Assembly (NCBI GenBank): GCA_013290035.1
Contig: JABCYT010000126.1
Span: 1-8,041 of the forward strand
Source of the DNA: Alphaproteobacteria bacterium
GTDB taxonomy: Bacteria; Pseudomonadota; Alphaproteobacteria; Reyranellales; Reyranellaceae
DNA: 8,041 nt
Direction: 5' to 3'
The notes below the pieces were generated by a model, which was not told the origin of the DNA, made no database searches, and saw nothing but the letters and a program-made list of their open reading frames with translations. The translations under genes and the position numbers were made by a program. Positions 1 to 6,096 of this stretch are shown here, piece by piece (the stretch's first letter is position 1; the number at the start of each line of letters is the position of its first letter).

Positions 1-540
1 CGGTCGAAGACCGACAACACCATTCCCTACGCCTCCGCCGGCATCGGCTCGATCCCGCATTTGTGGGGCGAGTATCTCAAGGCGCGCACCGGCCTGCCGC
101 TCGAGCACGTCGGCTACAAGGGCAGCGCCGAGGCGCTGCGCGACGTGATGGCGGGCCATCTGCCGCTGTTCTCCGACGTGCTGATGCCGACGGCCGCGCC
201 GGTGAGAGCGGGCAAGCTGCGCGGTCTGGCGGTGGCAATGTCCGCCCGCAGCTCGTTGCTGCCCGACGTGCCGACGGTAGGCGAGGCGGGCCTCACGGGC
301 ATGGAGGCCGCCGTTCCCCTCGGCATCTCGACGACCGGCGGCACGCCCGCCAACCTTGTCGAACGCCTGAATGCCGTGGTGAACGAGGCGTTGGCCGATG
401 CCAGCGTTCGCCAGAAGCTGCAGGAGCTGGGCTTCATCCCGATCGGCGGGACGGCGGCGTTCTATGTCCAGAGCCTGGCCGAAGAGACCGATAAGTGGCG
501 CAAGGTGATCAAGGACTCGAACATCCCCCCGCCGGCGTGA
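1..540 (+). CDS. Bug/TctC-family tripartite tricarboxylate transporter substrate-binding protein (5' truncated)
   Basis: The window opens inside this gene. The frame is open from base 1 and ends at TGA 538-540, giving 179 C-terminal residues of a family that is usually about 320 residues long. The visible part has typical Bug (Bordetella uptake gene)/TctC C-lobe features: PYASAGIGS and HLWGEYLKARTGL near the start, HVGYKGSAEALRDVMAGHL, the PTAAPVRAGKLRGLAV strand, DVPTVGEAGL, and a C-terminal helix ending EETDKWRKVIKD. Such proteins are periplasmic and bind carboxylates or other small organic molecules. They work with TctA/TctB membrane subunits or act as orphan receptors. No TctA or TctB gene is visible, so this may be an orphan, but the upstream side lies outside the window. 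The signal peptide is not visible and the ligand cannot be inferred. The family assignment is firm. Confidence 0.93.
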   Translation, partial: RSKTDNTIPYASAGIGSIPHLWGEYLKARTGLPLEHVGYKGSAEALRDVMAGHLPLFSDVLMPTAAPVRAGKLRGLAVAMSARSSLLPDVPTVGEAGLTGMEAAVPLGISTTGGTPANLVERLNAVVNEALADASVRQKLQELGFIPIGGTAAFYVQSLAEETDKWRKVIKDSNIPPPA

Positions 541-577
541 TGCGACAGCGTGCGCAAGGGGCTCGGTGCGGGCTCTC

Positions 578-595
578 GCGGCTGATTACAGCCGC
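578..595 (+). terminator. Hairpin downstream of the Bug/TctC gene
   Basis: GCGGCTG (578-584), a 4-nt ATTA loop and CAGCCGC (589-595) form a perfect 7-bp stem 37 bp after the TctC stop codon. No T-tract follows, so it is not a canonical intrinsic terminator. A role in ending or stabilising the plus-strand transcript is inferred from position only. Confidence 0.4.
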
Positions 596-604
596 TGCCG
601 CCCG

Positions 605-626
605 CCCTAGCCGGGGCCGGCTAGGG
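605..626. terminator. Perfect palindromic hairpin between convergent genes
   Basis: CCCTAGCCGG (605-614), GG, CCGGCTAGGG (617-626) is a perfect 10-bp inverted repeat with a 2-nt centre. In RNA the realistic form is a 9-bp stem with a 4-nt loop. It lies one base beyond the stop codon of the minus-strand small-protein gene (TAG, complement of 628-630) and 64 bp after the TctC stop, so it could serve transcripts from both sides. Neither side has a U-tract. Confidence 0.5.
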
Positions 627-627
627 G

Positions 628-999
628 CTAGATCTTCGGCGAGCCGCCCAGGAAGCAGTAGATCATGCCGCTCTTGCTGGCGCAGATGTGGGAGGACCCG
701 TCAGGCGCGAGCTGCTTCAGCACGACCTTCGGCGGCACAGGCACCCAACGCCCGTCGAGCAGCGCATACCACATGCCGTCGTCGTCGAGGTAGGCACGGG
801 TCGGACGGCAGTCGCCGTCGCTGCTGCTGCTGCGGCCATTGCAGCAGGAATAGCCGGTCTGCGGCTGCTTCAGATCCTTGTACCAGTCGTGATTTTCGGC
901 GTGGCCCTGGCCGTAGTGGCCATCCTGGGCGCGCACGCCCAGCGCGCCGACGGTCGCGAACGCGCAAGCTAGCAAGAAACCAGGCGCAGACAGGCGCAT
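628..999 (-). CDS. Small exported Cys/His-rich hypothetical protein, copy A of a tandem pair
   Basis: This 123-residue protein has a Sec-type signal peptide (basic start, hydrophobic core, likely cleavage after the VRA at residues 22-24), leaving about 99 mature residues. The mature part begins QDGHYGQGHAENHDWY and continues with KQP-TG-SCCN, DCRPTRAYLDDDG-WYALLDGRWVPVPP and SSHICASKSG-IYCFLGGSPK. It has five cysteines and three histidines in the GHYGQGHAENHDW segment, which suits disulfides or metal binding, but that is inference. I recognise the HDWY/SCCN/CRPTRAY pattern as a recurring uncharacterised alphaproteobacterial family and know no function for it. The start is ATG at 997-999, supported by GAGGGAG on the minus strand (complement of 1008-1014) 8 nt upstream. 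It lies downstream of its paralogue at 1077-1442, separated by 77 bp with a hairpin, so the two may be co-transcribed or expressed separately. Confidence 0.85.
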   Translation of the reverse strand: MRLSAPGFLLACAFATVGALGVRAQDGHYGQGHAENHDWYKDLKQPQTGYSCCNGRSSSSDGDCRPTRAYLDDDGMWYALLDGRWVPVPPKVVLKQLAPDGSSHICASKSGMIYCFLGGSPKI

Positions 1000-1053
1000 G
1001 ACTTCGTCTCCCTCTGCCGTGGCTGAGACTCGGCATTAAAGAGGCAAACGTCG

Positions 1054-1075
1054 GAGGGAACCGCCAAGTTCCCTC
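1054..1075 (-). terminator. Hairpin between the two tandem small-protein genes
   Basis: GAGGGAAC (1054-1061), a 6-nt loop and GTTCCCTC (1068-1075) form a perfect 8-bp stem directly behind the stop codon of copy B (complement of 1077-1079) and upstream of copy A on the minus strand. The minus-strand sequence past the stem reads CGACGTTTGCC, so there is no proper U-run. It could be a partial terminator or processing site that sets the ratio of copy A to copy B; this is inferred from position. Confidence 0.45.
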
Positions 1076-1076
1076 G

Positions 1077-1442
1077 TTAGATTTTGGGTGATCCGCCCAA
1101 AAAGCAATAGATCAGGCCCGATTTGCTGGCACAAATATGCGAGGAGCCGTCGGGCGCCAGTTGCTTCAGCACCACCCGGGGCGGCACGGGGACCCAGTTT
1201 CCGTCGAGCAGCGCGTACCAATTGCCGTCGTCGTTGAGATAGGCGCGGGTCGGGCGGCAATCGCCCTCGACGCCGTTGGCGGCGCCGTTGCAGCACGAGA
1301 AACCCGTGCCGGGCTGTTTCAGCCCCTGGTACCAGTCATGATTTTCGGCGTGGCCTTGGCCGTGGTGACCATCTTGTGCAAAGGCCACGGCGCCGGTGAC
1401 CATCCAGGCGAAGGCAAACACACTAAGCACGCATCGTGGCAT
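1077..1442 (-). CDS. Small exported Cys/His-rich hypothetical protein, copy B of a tandem pair
   Basis: This paralogue has 121 residues from the ATG at 1440-1442. I chose it over the GTG four codons upstream (1452-1454) because AAAGGTGG (complement of 1451-1458) sits 8 nt before the ATG and would overlap the GTG. The signal peptide is MPRCVLSVFAFAWMVTGAV followed by AFA, with cleavage likely after residue 22. Over the 100 residues from AQDG to the C-terminus it matches copy A at 84 without a gap. All five mature cysteines are kept, and the N-terminal segment has one extra histidine (GHHGQGH). Six of the 16 differences fall in one loop after SCCNG (RSSSSD in A, AANGVE in B). Both the signal peptide and the codon choices have diverged. 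The function is unknown. The Nudix gene ends 64 bp upstream on the same strand. Confidence 0.85.
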   Translation of the reverse strand: MPRCVLSVFAFAWMVTGAVAFAQDGHHGQGHAENHDWYQGLKQPGTGFSCCNGAANGVEGDCRPTRAYLNDDGNWYALLDGNWVPVPPRVVLKQLAPDGSSHICASKSGLIYCFLGGSPKI

Positions 1443-1491
1443 GAGGGCTGCCACCTTTCGAAGTGTCAGCCGAGCCGGCTACGTATTCTTG

Positions 1492-1506
1492 GCGACGCGC
1501 CGTCGC
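1492..1506 (-). terminator. Hairpin abutting the Nudix gene stop codon
   Basis: GCGACG (1492-1497), CGC, CGTCGC (1501-1506) form a 6-bp stem with a 3-nt loop, immediately next to the Nudix TGA (complement of 1507-1509). The minus-strand flank is CAAGAATACG, without a U-tract. It may end or stabilise the Nudix mRNA before copy B; support is weak. Confidence 0.3.
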
Positions 1507-2382
1507 TCAACCGATTCCGTTGGGGAAAGTGTACATCATCTTGAGTCCGGAAACGATGGTAACGAACTGTGGATCATCTGCCGACAAGAGACCGTGGCGC
1601 ACGAAGAAGTCGATCAACACTAGATTGCAGTTGTATTTGAATGCGGTGCTGTCGCGCACCGTCTCGAACACGCGCTGCACCGGCCACAGCTCGAAGGAAT
1701 GCACCTCGCCATCATTTGCGTAGGGTGTGAAATCCTCGGGCAGCTCGAGATCGAAGCAAGTCATGAGGTCGGGCTTGAGCTGCAGGCCCGACTGGTTGAG
1801 GTAGCTGACGAAACTGACCGCCTTGGCTTGCCGAGCCAGCTCGCGCGGGATCGCGGCCTCTTCTGCACATTCCTTGATCAGATTGTCGTGCAGGCTGATA
1901 CCCGCCGGCTGGCCGCCGGCGACCGTATTGTCGAGCTCGCCCGGAAAGGTGGGCTTGTCGTATGAGCGGCGCGGCACCCAGATATGCATCCCGTCCTTGC
2001 GCCGGACATAACCCGTCATGTGCGGCCCGAAGGCGCGTGCGCCGAACCACGGCACGGCTGCGCGCTCCATCGTCATCAGCGGCGTCCGGGTGAATTCCCA
2101 GGTGACCGGATAGGCCTCGTCGCGCCACAGGCCCTTGAAGTGTCCCTGCTCGCGCAACTCGAGCAGGAAGCCGCGCAGCGCCGCCGTGCGCTTGTCCGAC
2201 GTGTCGAGCGCCGCATCGAGATGCCAGGCCCTGTCGCGGCGGGTGAACAGGTCCGTTCGCTCGGCCACGACGGGCGCGAATTCGCGATGGAGAAAGCCCG
2301 CGCGCTCAGCTCCGATGAACCACGGCTCGAACTCGTCGAGCCGGGCGTTGTTGCAGCGCTGGATATGGTCGAGGAACGACAT
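1507..2382 (-). CDS. Nudix hydrolase with DUF4743-type N-terminal region (Tnr3-like)
   Basis: This 291-residue protein matches the usual length of the DUF4743-Nudix family, found fused to thiamin pyrophosphokinase in yeast Tnr3 and standing alone in bacteria and plants. The N-terminal region (about 1-115, starting FLDHIQRCNNARLDEFEPWFI) is the DUF4743-like part. A Nudix fold follows from about 118, with the family segment PGELDNTVAGG at 147-157 and a Nudix box at 156-178 ending KECAEEAAI. Glu171, Glu174 and Glu175 correspond to the metal-binding REUxEE glutamates. The first Glu of the consensus is Ile, Arg is Lys and the late Gly is Ala, as is common in this subfamily. Known relatives hydrolyse damaged thiamin diphosphate; applying that substrate here is inference. 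The start is the only ATG before residue 102 and has no Shine-Dalgarno sequence, being preceded by CCCCCTCCCG on the minus strand. It is divergent from the hotdog gene with a 29-bp gap. Confidence 0.9.
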   Translation of the reverse strand: MSFLDHIQRCNNARLDEFEPWFIGAERAGFLHREFAPVVAERTDLFTRRDRAWHLDAALDTSDKRTAALRGFLLELREQGHFKGLWRDEAYPVTWEFTRTPLMTMERAAVPWFGARAFGPHMTGYVRRKDGMHIWVPRRSYDKPTFPGELDNTVAGGQPAGISLHDNLIKECAEEAAIPRELARQAKAVSFVSYLNQSGLQLKPDLMTCFDLELPEDFTPYANDGEVHSFELWPVQRVFETVRDSTAFKYNCNLVLIDFFVRHGLLSADDPQFVTIVSGLKMMYTFPNGIG

Positions 2383-2393
2383 CGGGAGGGGGA

Positions 2394-2400
2394 TAGCATA
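2394..2400. promoter_or_regulatory. Putative bidirectional -10 element between divergent genes
   Basis: The heptamer reads TAGCATA on plus and TATGCTA on minus. Its centre, 2397, is exactly midway between the two ATG starts (2382 on minus, 2412 on plus). A start site about 7 nt beyond each -10 would leave leaders of roughly 6 nt, which fits the lack of a Shine-Dalgarno sequence for both genes. No good -35 hexamer is present on either side. This is an inference from position and weak sequence similarity. Confidence 0.3.
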
Positions 2401-2411
2401 CCATCGCCCTC

Positions 2412-2792
2412 ATGACGGAAGACGAGCTGCAAAAAATCCTGGAGACGGCCCTGCCGGCCGCCGATCTGCACGATGTCTTCGTCGAGGAATGCCAGGACCA
2501 GGACATCCGGCTGCGGTTTTCCCTCAAGTCCGGCGCGAGCTGGTCGAGCGCCGCGCTGTTGTCCCTGGTCGACACGTCCCTGCGCGCGGCGACCGGCATG
2601 GGCGCGTCGCTGTCGCATCTCACCGTCACGGTGTTGCGGGCGCCGCACGAGGCCGACGTGATCGCCTTGTCGCGCGTCATTTCTCGCAGCGGCGAGACCG
2701 TCCATGCCGAGGCGTGGCTGTTCAGCCATGCCGTGGTCGAGCCTATGCTGCACGCGACGGGAAGCCTCGTCAGAAGGCCTTTGCACGCCTAG
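2412..2792 (+). CDS. Hotdog-fold (4HBT/PaaI-like) thioesterase-like protein
   Basis: This 126-residue protein has the size and layout of a single-domain hotdog thioesterase. A central helix (SAALLSLVDTSLRAATGMG, about 46-64) holds an Asp at 54 in the position of the LxDxA motif of PaaI-like enzymes. After it comes the strand LTVTVLRAP (70-78). Two further strands follow: ADVIALSRVISRSGETVHAEAWLF (about 81-104) and MLHATGSLVRRP (112-123), the latter matching the usual A-A-T-G-T end strand. Such enzymes form dimers or tetramers and hydrolyse acyl-CoA thioesters in the cytoplasm. The substrate cannot be told. Neighbouring ecm handles CoA esters, but the two genes are convergent, so a shared role is speculative. 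The start ATG has no Shine-Dalgarno sequence. The TAG stop lies 2 bp from the ecm stop, inside a palindrome. Confidence 0.72.
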   Translation: MTEDELQKILETALPAADLHDVFVEECQDQDIRLRFSLKSGASWSSAALLSLVDTSLRAATGMGASLSHLTVTVLRAPHEADVIALSRVISRSGETVHAEAWLFSHAVVEPMLHATGSLVRRPLHA

Positions 2793-2801
2793 GGCTAGGC
2801 G
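2786..2801. terminator. Palindrome containing the stop codons of two convergent genes
   Basis: CGCCTAG (2786-2792), GG, CTAGGCG (2795-2801) is a perfect 7-bp inverted repeat. The plus-strand TAG (2790-2792) and the minus-strand TAG (complement of 2795-2797) are both part of it. A short hairpin at the 3' end of both mRNAs is possible, though the 2-nt centre means the inner pair would open. There is no T-tract. Confidence 0.4.
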
Positions 2802-4801
2802 GCTTCCTTCCAGGCGCGATCGACGACGACGACGATGTCGCGCATGATCTGGGTCAGGTCGAAGTCCTTGGGTGTGTAGACGCGCGCCACGCCGGTCTTG
2901 ATCAGCGCCTCGGCGTCGGCCGGCGGAATGATGCCGCCCACCACCACCGGCACGTCGCCGATGCCGGCCTGGCGCAGCCCTGCCAGCACCTCGGCGACCA
3001 GCGAGACGTGGCCGCCCGACAGGATCGACAGCCCGACCACGTGCACGCTCTCCTCGAGGGCGGCATTGACGATGCGCTCGGGCGTGAGCCGGATGCCTTC
3101 GTAGACGACCTCCATGCCGCAGTCACGGGCGCGCACGGCGATCTGCTCGGCGCCGTTGGAATGGCCGTCGAGGCCGGGCTTGCCGACCAGGATTTTTATG
3201 CGCCGGCCGAGCCGTCGCGAGACCGTTTCGACCTCGCGCCGCGCCGCATCCAGCCGGCCGTCGCTCACGCCTACGGCCCGCGCCACGCCGGTTGGCGCGC
3301 GATATTCGCCGAACACGGCGCGCAGGGCATCGGTCCATTCGCCGGTCGTGACGCCGGCGCGGGCGCAGGCGATCGAGGCCGGCATGACGTTGCGGTCTTC
3401 CTTTGCCGCCGCTGCGAGCTCAGCCAGCGCCTTGCCGACGGCCGCGCCGTCGCGCCCGGCACGCCAGGCTTTCAGGCGCTCGATCTGGCCGCGCTCGACC
3501 GAGGCATCGACGGTCAGGATCGAGCCTGCGCCGGTCGACAGCGGCGAGGGCTCGGCCTCGGTGTAGGCGTTGACGCCGATCACCGTCTGCTCGCCCGCCT
3601 CGATGGCCGACAGGCGCTTGAGGTTCGCTTCGACCAGACGCTGCTTCATGTAGGCCGCCTCGATGGCCGCCACCGCGCCGCCCATGTCGGCGATGCGCGC
3701 CATCTCGGCGCTGGCCTCCGCCTTCAGCTCCGCGACCTTGCGCGCGATCTCCGTGCTGCCGTCGAAGATGTCGCCGTACTCCAGCAGGTCGGTCTCGAAG
3801 GCCACGATCTGCTGCAGGCGCAACGACCATTGCTGGTCCCACGGGCGCGGCAGGCCGAGCGCCTCGTTCCAGGCCGGCAACTGCACGGAGCGGGCGCGGG
3901 CGTTCTTGCTCATCACCACGGCCAGCATCTCGAGCAGGATGCGGTAGACGTTATTCTCGGGCTGCTGCTCGGTGAGGCCCAGCGAATTCACCTGCACGCC
4001 GTAGCGGAACAGGCGCTGCTTGGCGTCGGCAACGCCGTAGCGGGTGCGCGTCAGCTCGTCCCACAGCTCGGCGAACGCCCGCATCTTGCACATCTCGGTG
4101 ATGAAGCGGATGCCGGCATTGACGAAGAAGGAGATGCGGCCCACCACCTGCGGGAAATCCGCCTCGGGCACCTGGCCGCGCGCGCGCACCCCATCGAGCA
4201 CGGCGATGGCGTTGGCCAGCGAGAAGGCCAGCTCCTGCACCGCCGTCGCGCCGGCTTCCTGCAGGTGATAGCTGCAGACATTCATCGGATTCCACTTGGG
4301 AACCTCGCGGTAGGTGAAGCCGATCGTGTCGGCCGTCAGCCGCAGCGACGGCTCGGGCGGGAAGATGTAGGTCCCGCGCGAGAGATACTCCTTGATGATA
4401 TCGTTCTGCGTCGTGCCCTGCAGCTTGGCGCGCTCGACGCCCTGCGCTTCGGCCGCGGCGATATATAAGGCGAGCAGCCACGCCGCTGGCGCGTTGATGG
4501 TCATCGACGTGTTCATGCGGTCGAGCGGGATGCCGTCGAACAGGGTGCGCATGTCGCCGAGATGGCTGATCGGCACGCCGACCTTGCCGACTTCGCCCTT
4601 GGCCAGCACGTGATCGGAGTCGTAGCCGGTCTGGGTCGGCAGATCGAAGGCGACCGACAGGCCGGTCTGCCCGCGCGCGAGGTTGGTTCGATAGAGTTCG
4701 TTCGACTTGGCCGCCGTCGAATGACCGGAATAGGTGCGGATCAGCCAGGGCCGATCGCGCTGGGGCCGATCTTCTGCTGATTTGTCGCGTTTCTCGGTCA
4801 T
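2795..4801 (-). CDS. ecm: Ethylmalonyl-CoA mutase (Ecm/MeaA), adenosylcobalamin-dependent
   Basis: This 668-residue protein is a full-length single-chain acyl-CoA mutase. Ecm interconverts (2R)-ethylmalonyl-CoA and (2S)-methylsuccinyl-CoA in the cytoplasm, in the ethylmalonyl-CoA pathway that replaces the glyoxylate bypass for acetyl-CoA assimilation. The catalytic barrel starts at RPWLIRTYSGHSTA (17-30), with AFDLPTQTGYDSDH at 51-64 where methylmalonyl-CoA mutases have FDLATHRGYDSDH, and TTQNDIIKEYLSRGTYIFPP at 130-149. The C-terminal B12 domain (about 534-660) has the base-off motif DGHSNG (Asp545, His547, Gly550), Ser592 in LSILSGGH and GlyGly at 622-623. The MeaA-typical stretch NSLGLTEQQPENNVYRILLEM supports Ecm rather than methylmalonyl- or isobutyryl-CoA mutase. 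ATG at 4799-4801 starts just ahead of the conserved region; the Shine-Dalgarno signal is weak. No other pathway gene is in the window. Confidence 0.96.
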   Translation of the reverse strand: MTEKRDKSAEDRPQRDRPWLIRTYSGHSTAAKSNELYRTNLARGQTGLSVAFDLPTQTGYDSDHVLAKGEVGKVGVPISHLGDMRTLFDGIPLDRMNTSMTINAPAAWLLALYIAAAEAQGVERAKLQGTTQNDIIKEYLSRGTYIFPPEPSLRLTADTIGFTYREVPKWNPMNVCSYHLQEAGATAVQELAFSLANAIAVLDGVRARGQVPEADFPQVVGRISFFVNAGIRFITEMCKMRAFAELWDELTRTRYGVADAKQRLFRYGVQVNSLGLTEQQPENNVYRILLEMLAVVMSKNARARSVQLPAWNEALGLPRPWDQQWSLRLQQIVAFETDLLEYGDIFDGSTEIARKVAELKAEASAEMARIADMGGAVAAIEAAYMKQRLVEANLKRLSAIEAGEQTVIGVNAYTEAEPSPLSTGAGSILTVDASVERGQIERLKAWRAGRDGAAVGKALAELAAAAKEDRNVMPASIACARAGVTTGEWTDALRAVFGEYRAPTGVARAVGVSDGRLDAARREVETVSRRLGRRIKILVGKPGLDGHSNGAEQIAVRARDCGMEVVYEGIRLTPERIVNAALEESVHVVGLSILSGGHVSLVAEVLAGLRQAGIGDVPVVVGGIIPPADAEALIKTGVARVYTPKDFDLTQIMRDIVVVVDRAWKEAA

Positions 4802-4825
4802 GGTGGCGGCTGAGGACAGGGTTGC

Positions 4826-4851
4826 GTAGACTTGCCTACATCAATAGATGT
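4826..4851. promoter_or_regulatory. Two adjoining short dyads in the ecm/DUF898 divergent intergenic region
   Basis: GTAG-6 nt-CTAC (4826-4839) and ACATC-AATA-GATGT (4838-4851) are perfect short inverted repeats that share two bases. They lie 25-50 bp upstream of the ecm start and 53-78 bp upstream of the preferred DUF898 start. That is where an operator would be expected. Dyads this short occur by chance, and I cannot tie them to a known regulator. No convincing -35/-10 pair was found in the region. Confidence 0.2.
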
Positions 4852-4903
4852 TGCAGCGCAGCATGAAAGATTTCGCGGTGCAATCAAGCCAAAACGGCCG
4901 TCC

Positions 4904-6094
4904 GTGAGCGATGCAACTTCTCCTTGGGGCCGGGCTCTCGCCCAACCTGCCCCTGAGGCGGCGGCTGCGGCACCGGATCTGACGCCCAGCCGGCCGCTCT
5001 ATGACGGCAAGCTGGCCGAGCTCTATGCCATCTACCTCCGCCACCTCGTGTTGATGCTGCTGACCCTGGGCTGGTCGCGCTTCTGGGGCCGCACGCGCAT
5101 ACGCCGCTATCTGTGGAACCACTTCGCCATCCTGGGCGATCGCTTCGAGTATCGCGGCCGCGGCCGCGAGCTCCTGATCGGCTTTCTGCTCGCCGTGCTC
5201 ATGCTGGCGGTATGGGGCGGCCTGATGTGGCTGGTGTGGATCTACGTCTTCCATGAAAGGCCGCTCGCGAGCTTCGGCCTGTTCGACATCTTCTGGCTGT
5301 CGGTGGCGCTGATCGGCTTTCCGCTCGCCTATGTCGGCCAGTATGCCGGGTTGCGCTACCGGCTCTCGCGCACGCGCTGGCGCGGCATCCGTTGCGCGCT
5401 GGCGGGCTCGGCCTGGGGCTATGGCGCGATGGCGTCGTTCCTCGTCTTCACCAACGCCTTCACCGTCCAGCTGCTGACGCCGGTCGTGTCGGTGAACCTC
5501 GCCCGGCCGCGCATCTCCAACGTGCGCTTCGGCACCCTGCCGTTCATCTTCGCCGGCAGCTCCGGCGACATCTACGGCCGCTATCTCGGCTTCTACTTCC
5601 TGAACATCATCGCCTGGGTGGTGGCGGCCATCATCATCTTCGGCGCGATCGGCGGCACGATCGGCGGGCTCGGCGTCTCGTCCGAGGACGTGCTGAAGCT
5701 GTTCTCGCAATTCAGCCTGCGCACCGTGCTGATCGTGGCAGCGGTCGCGCTCGGCGCCTATGTCGTGTTCGGCCTGCTGATTCTGCCGCTGCGCTGCTGG
5801 TGGCAGGCCTATCTCTTCCGCTACCTGGTCTCGCACAGCCGCGCCGGCGAGGTGCTGTTCGCCACGGCGATCTCGACCCGCCAGATGTGGGGCTTCCTGG
5901 TGCTGAACTACCTGATCGTCGTGCTGACCCTCGGTCTCGGCTGGCCCTGGGTCATGCACCGCACGCTGAAGCTGATCGCCGCCGAGCTGTGGCTCTACGG
6001 CGCGCCCGACGGCGCCAATATCCGCCAGCCAGCCGATCGCGGGCCGTCCTTCGGCGAGGGCCTTTTGGACATGTTCGACGTGAGCGGCATCTGA
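4904..6094 (+). CDS. DUF898 (YjgN-like) polytopic inner-membrane protein
   Basis: From the GTG at 4904 this is a 396-residue membrane protein. The soluble N-terminus (about 1-30) is rich in Ala and Pro. LYDGKLAELYAIYLRHLVLMLLTLGWSRFWGRTRIRRYLW (about 32-71) matches the DUF898 opening, where a G-K-x-x-E-L-x-x-I-Y-L stretch precedes LTLG and FWGRTRIRRYLW. About seven hydrophobic segments follow, near 42-60, 90-115, 127-146, 171-196, 229-257, 274-294 and 329-350. The fold-repeat element recurs late as LIVVLTLGLGWPWVMHRTLKL. The family function is unknown. An in-frame TTG at 4832 would add 24 residues. I prefer 4904 because the extra codons (aca, tca, ata, gat, gtt) are unlike the gene body and the TTG would leave only 30 bp to the divergent ecm start. 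Neither start has a strong Shine-Dalgarno sequence. The M48 peptidase gene follows after 2 bp, so the two are almost certainly one operon. Confidence 0.88.
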   Translation: MSDATSPWGRALAQPAPEAAAAAPDLTPSRPLYDGKLAELYAIYLRHLVLMLLTLGWSRFWGRTRIRRYLWNHFAILGDRFEYRGRGRELLIGFLLAVLMLAVWGGLMWLVWIYVFHERPLASFGLFDIFWLSVALIGFPLAYVGQYAGLRYRLSRTRWRGIRCALAGSAWGYGAMASFLVFTNAFTVQLLTPVVSVNLARPRISNVRFGTLPFIFAGSSGDIYGRYLGFYFLNIIAWVVAAIIIFGAIGGTIGGLGVSSEDVLKLFSQFSLRTVLIVAAVALGAYVVFGLLILPLRCWWQAYLFRYLVSHSRAGEVLFATAISTRQMWGFLVLNYLIVVLTLGLGWPWVMHRTLKLIAAELWLYGAPDGANIRQPADRGPSFGEGLLDMFDVSGI

Positions 6095-6096
6095 CG

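Noticed and set aside
495..1001. A 168-codon plus-strand open frame across the hairpin region and copy A
   Set aside because: Arg/Ser-rich with no domain, antisense to a gene with a signal peptide, a ribosome site and a close paralogue.
2135..4468. A 777-codon open frame on the plus strand opposite ecm
   Set aside because: It is rich in Arg, His, Asp and Gly in the manner of a GC-rich antisense shadow and lies opposite a full, confidently identified enzyme gene.
5152..5169. GCGGCCGC-type repeats inside the DUF898 gene
   Set aside because: They encode an Arg/Gly-rich loop (YRGRGREL) in frame and are explained by GC-rich codon use.
4841..5959. A 372-codon minus-strand open frame opposite the DUF898 gene
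   Set aside because: It is extremely rich in Gln, Glu, His and Ala with no domain pattern, the usual mirror of a Leu/Val-rich membrane protein gene.
5392..6096. Upstream extension of the M48 reading frame into the DUF898 gene
   Set aside because: The extension is an Arg-rich out-of-frame reading of DUF898; the ATG at 6097 precedes the recognisable N-terminal domain.
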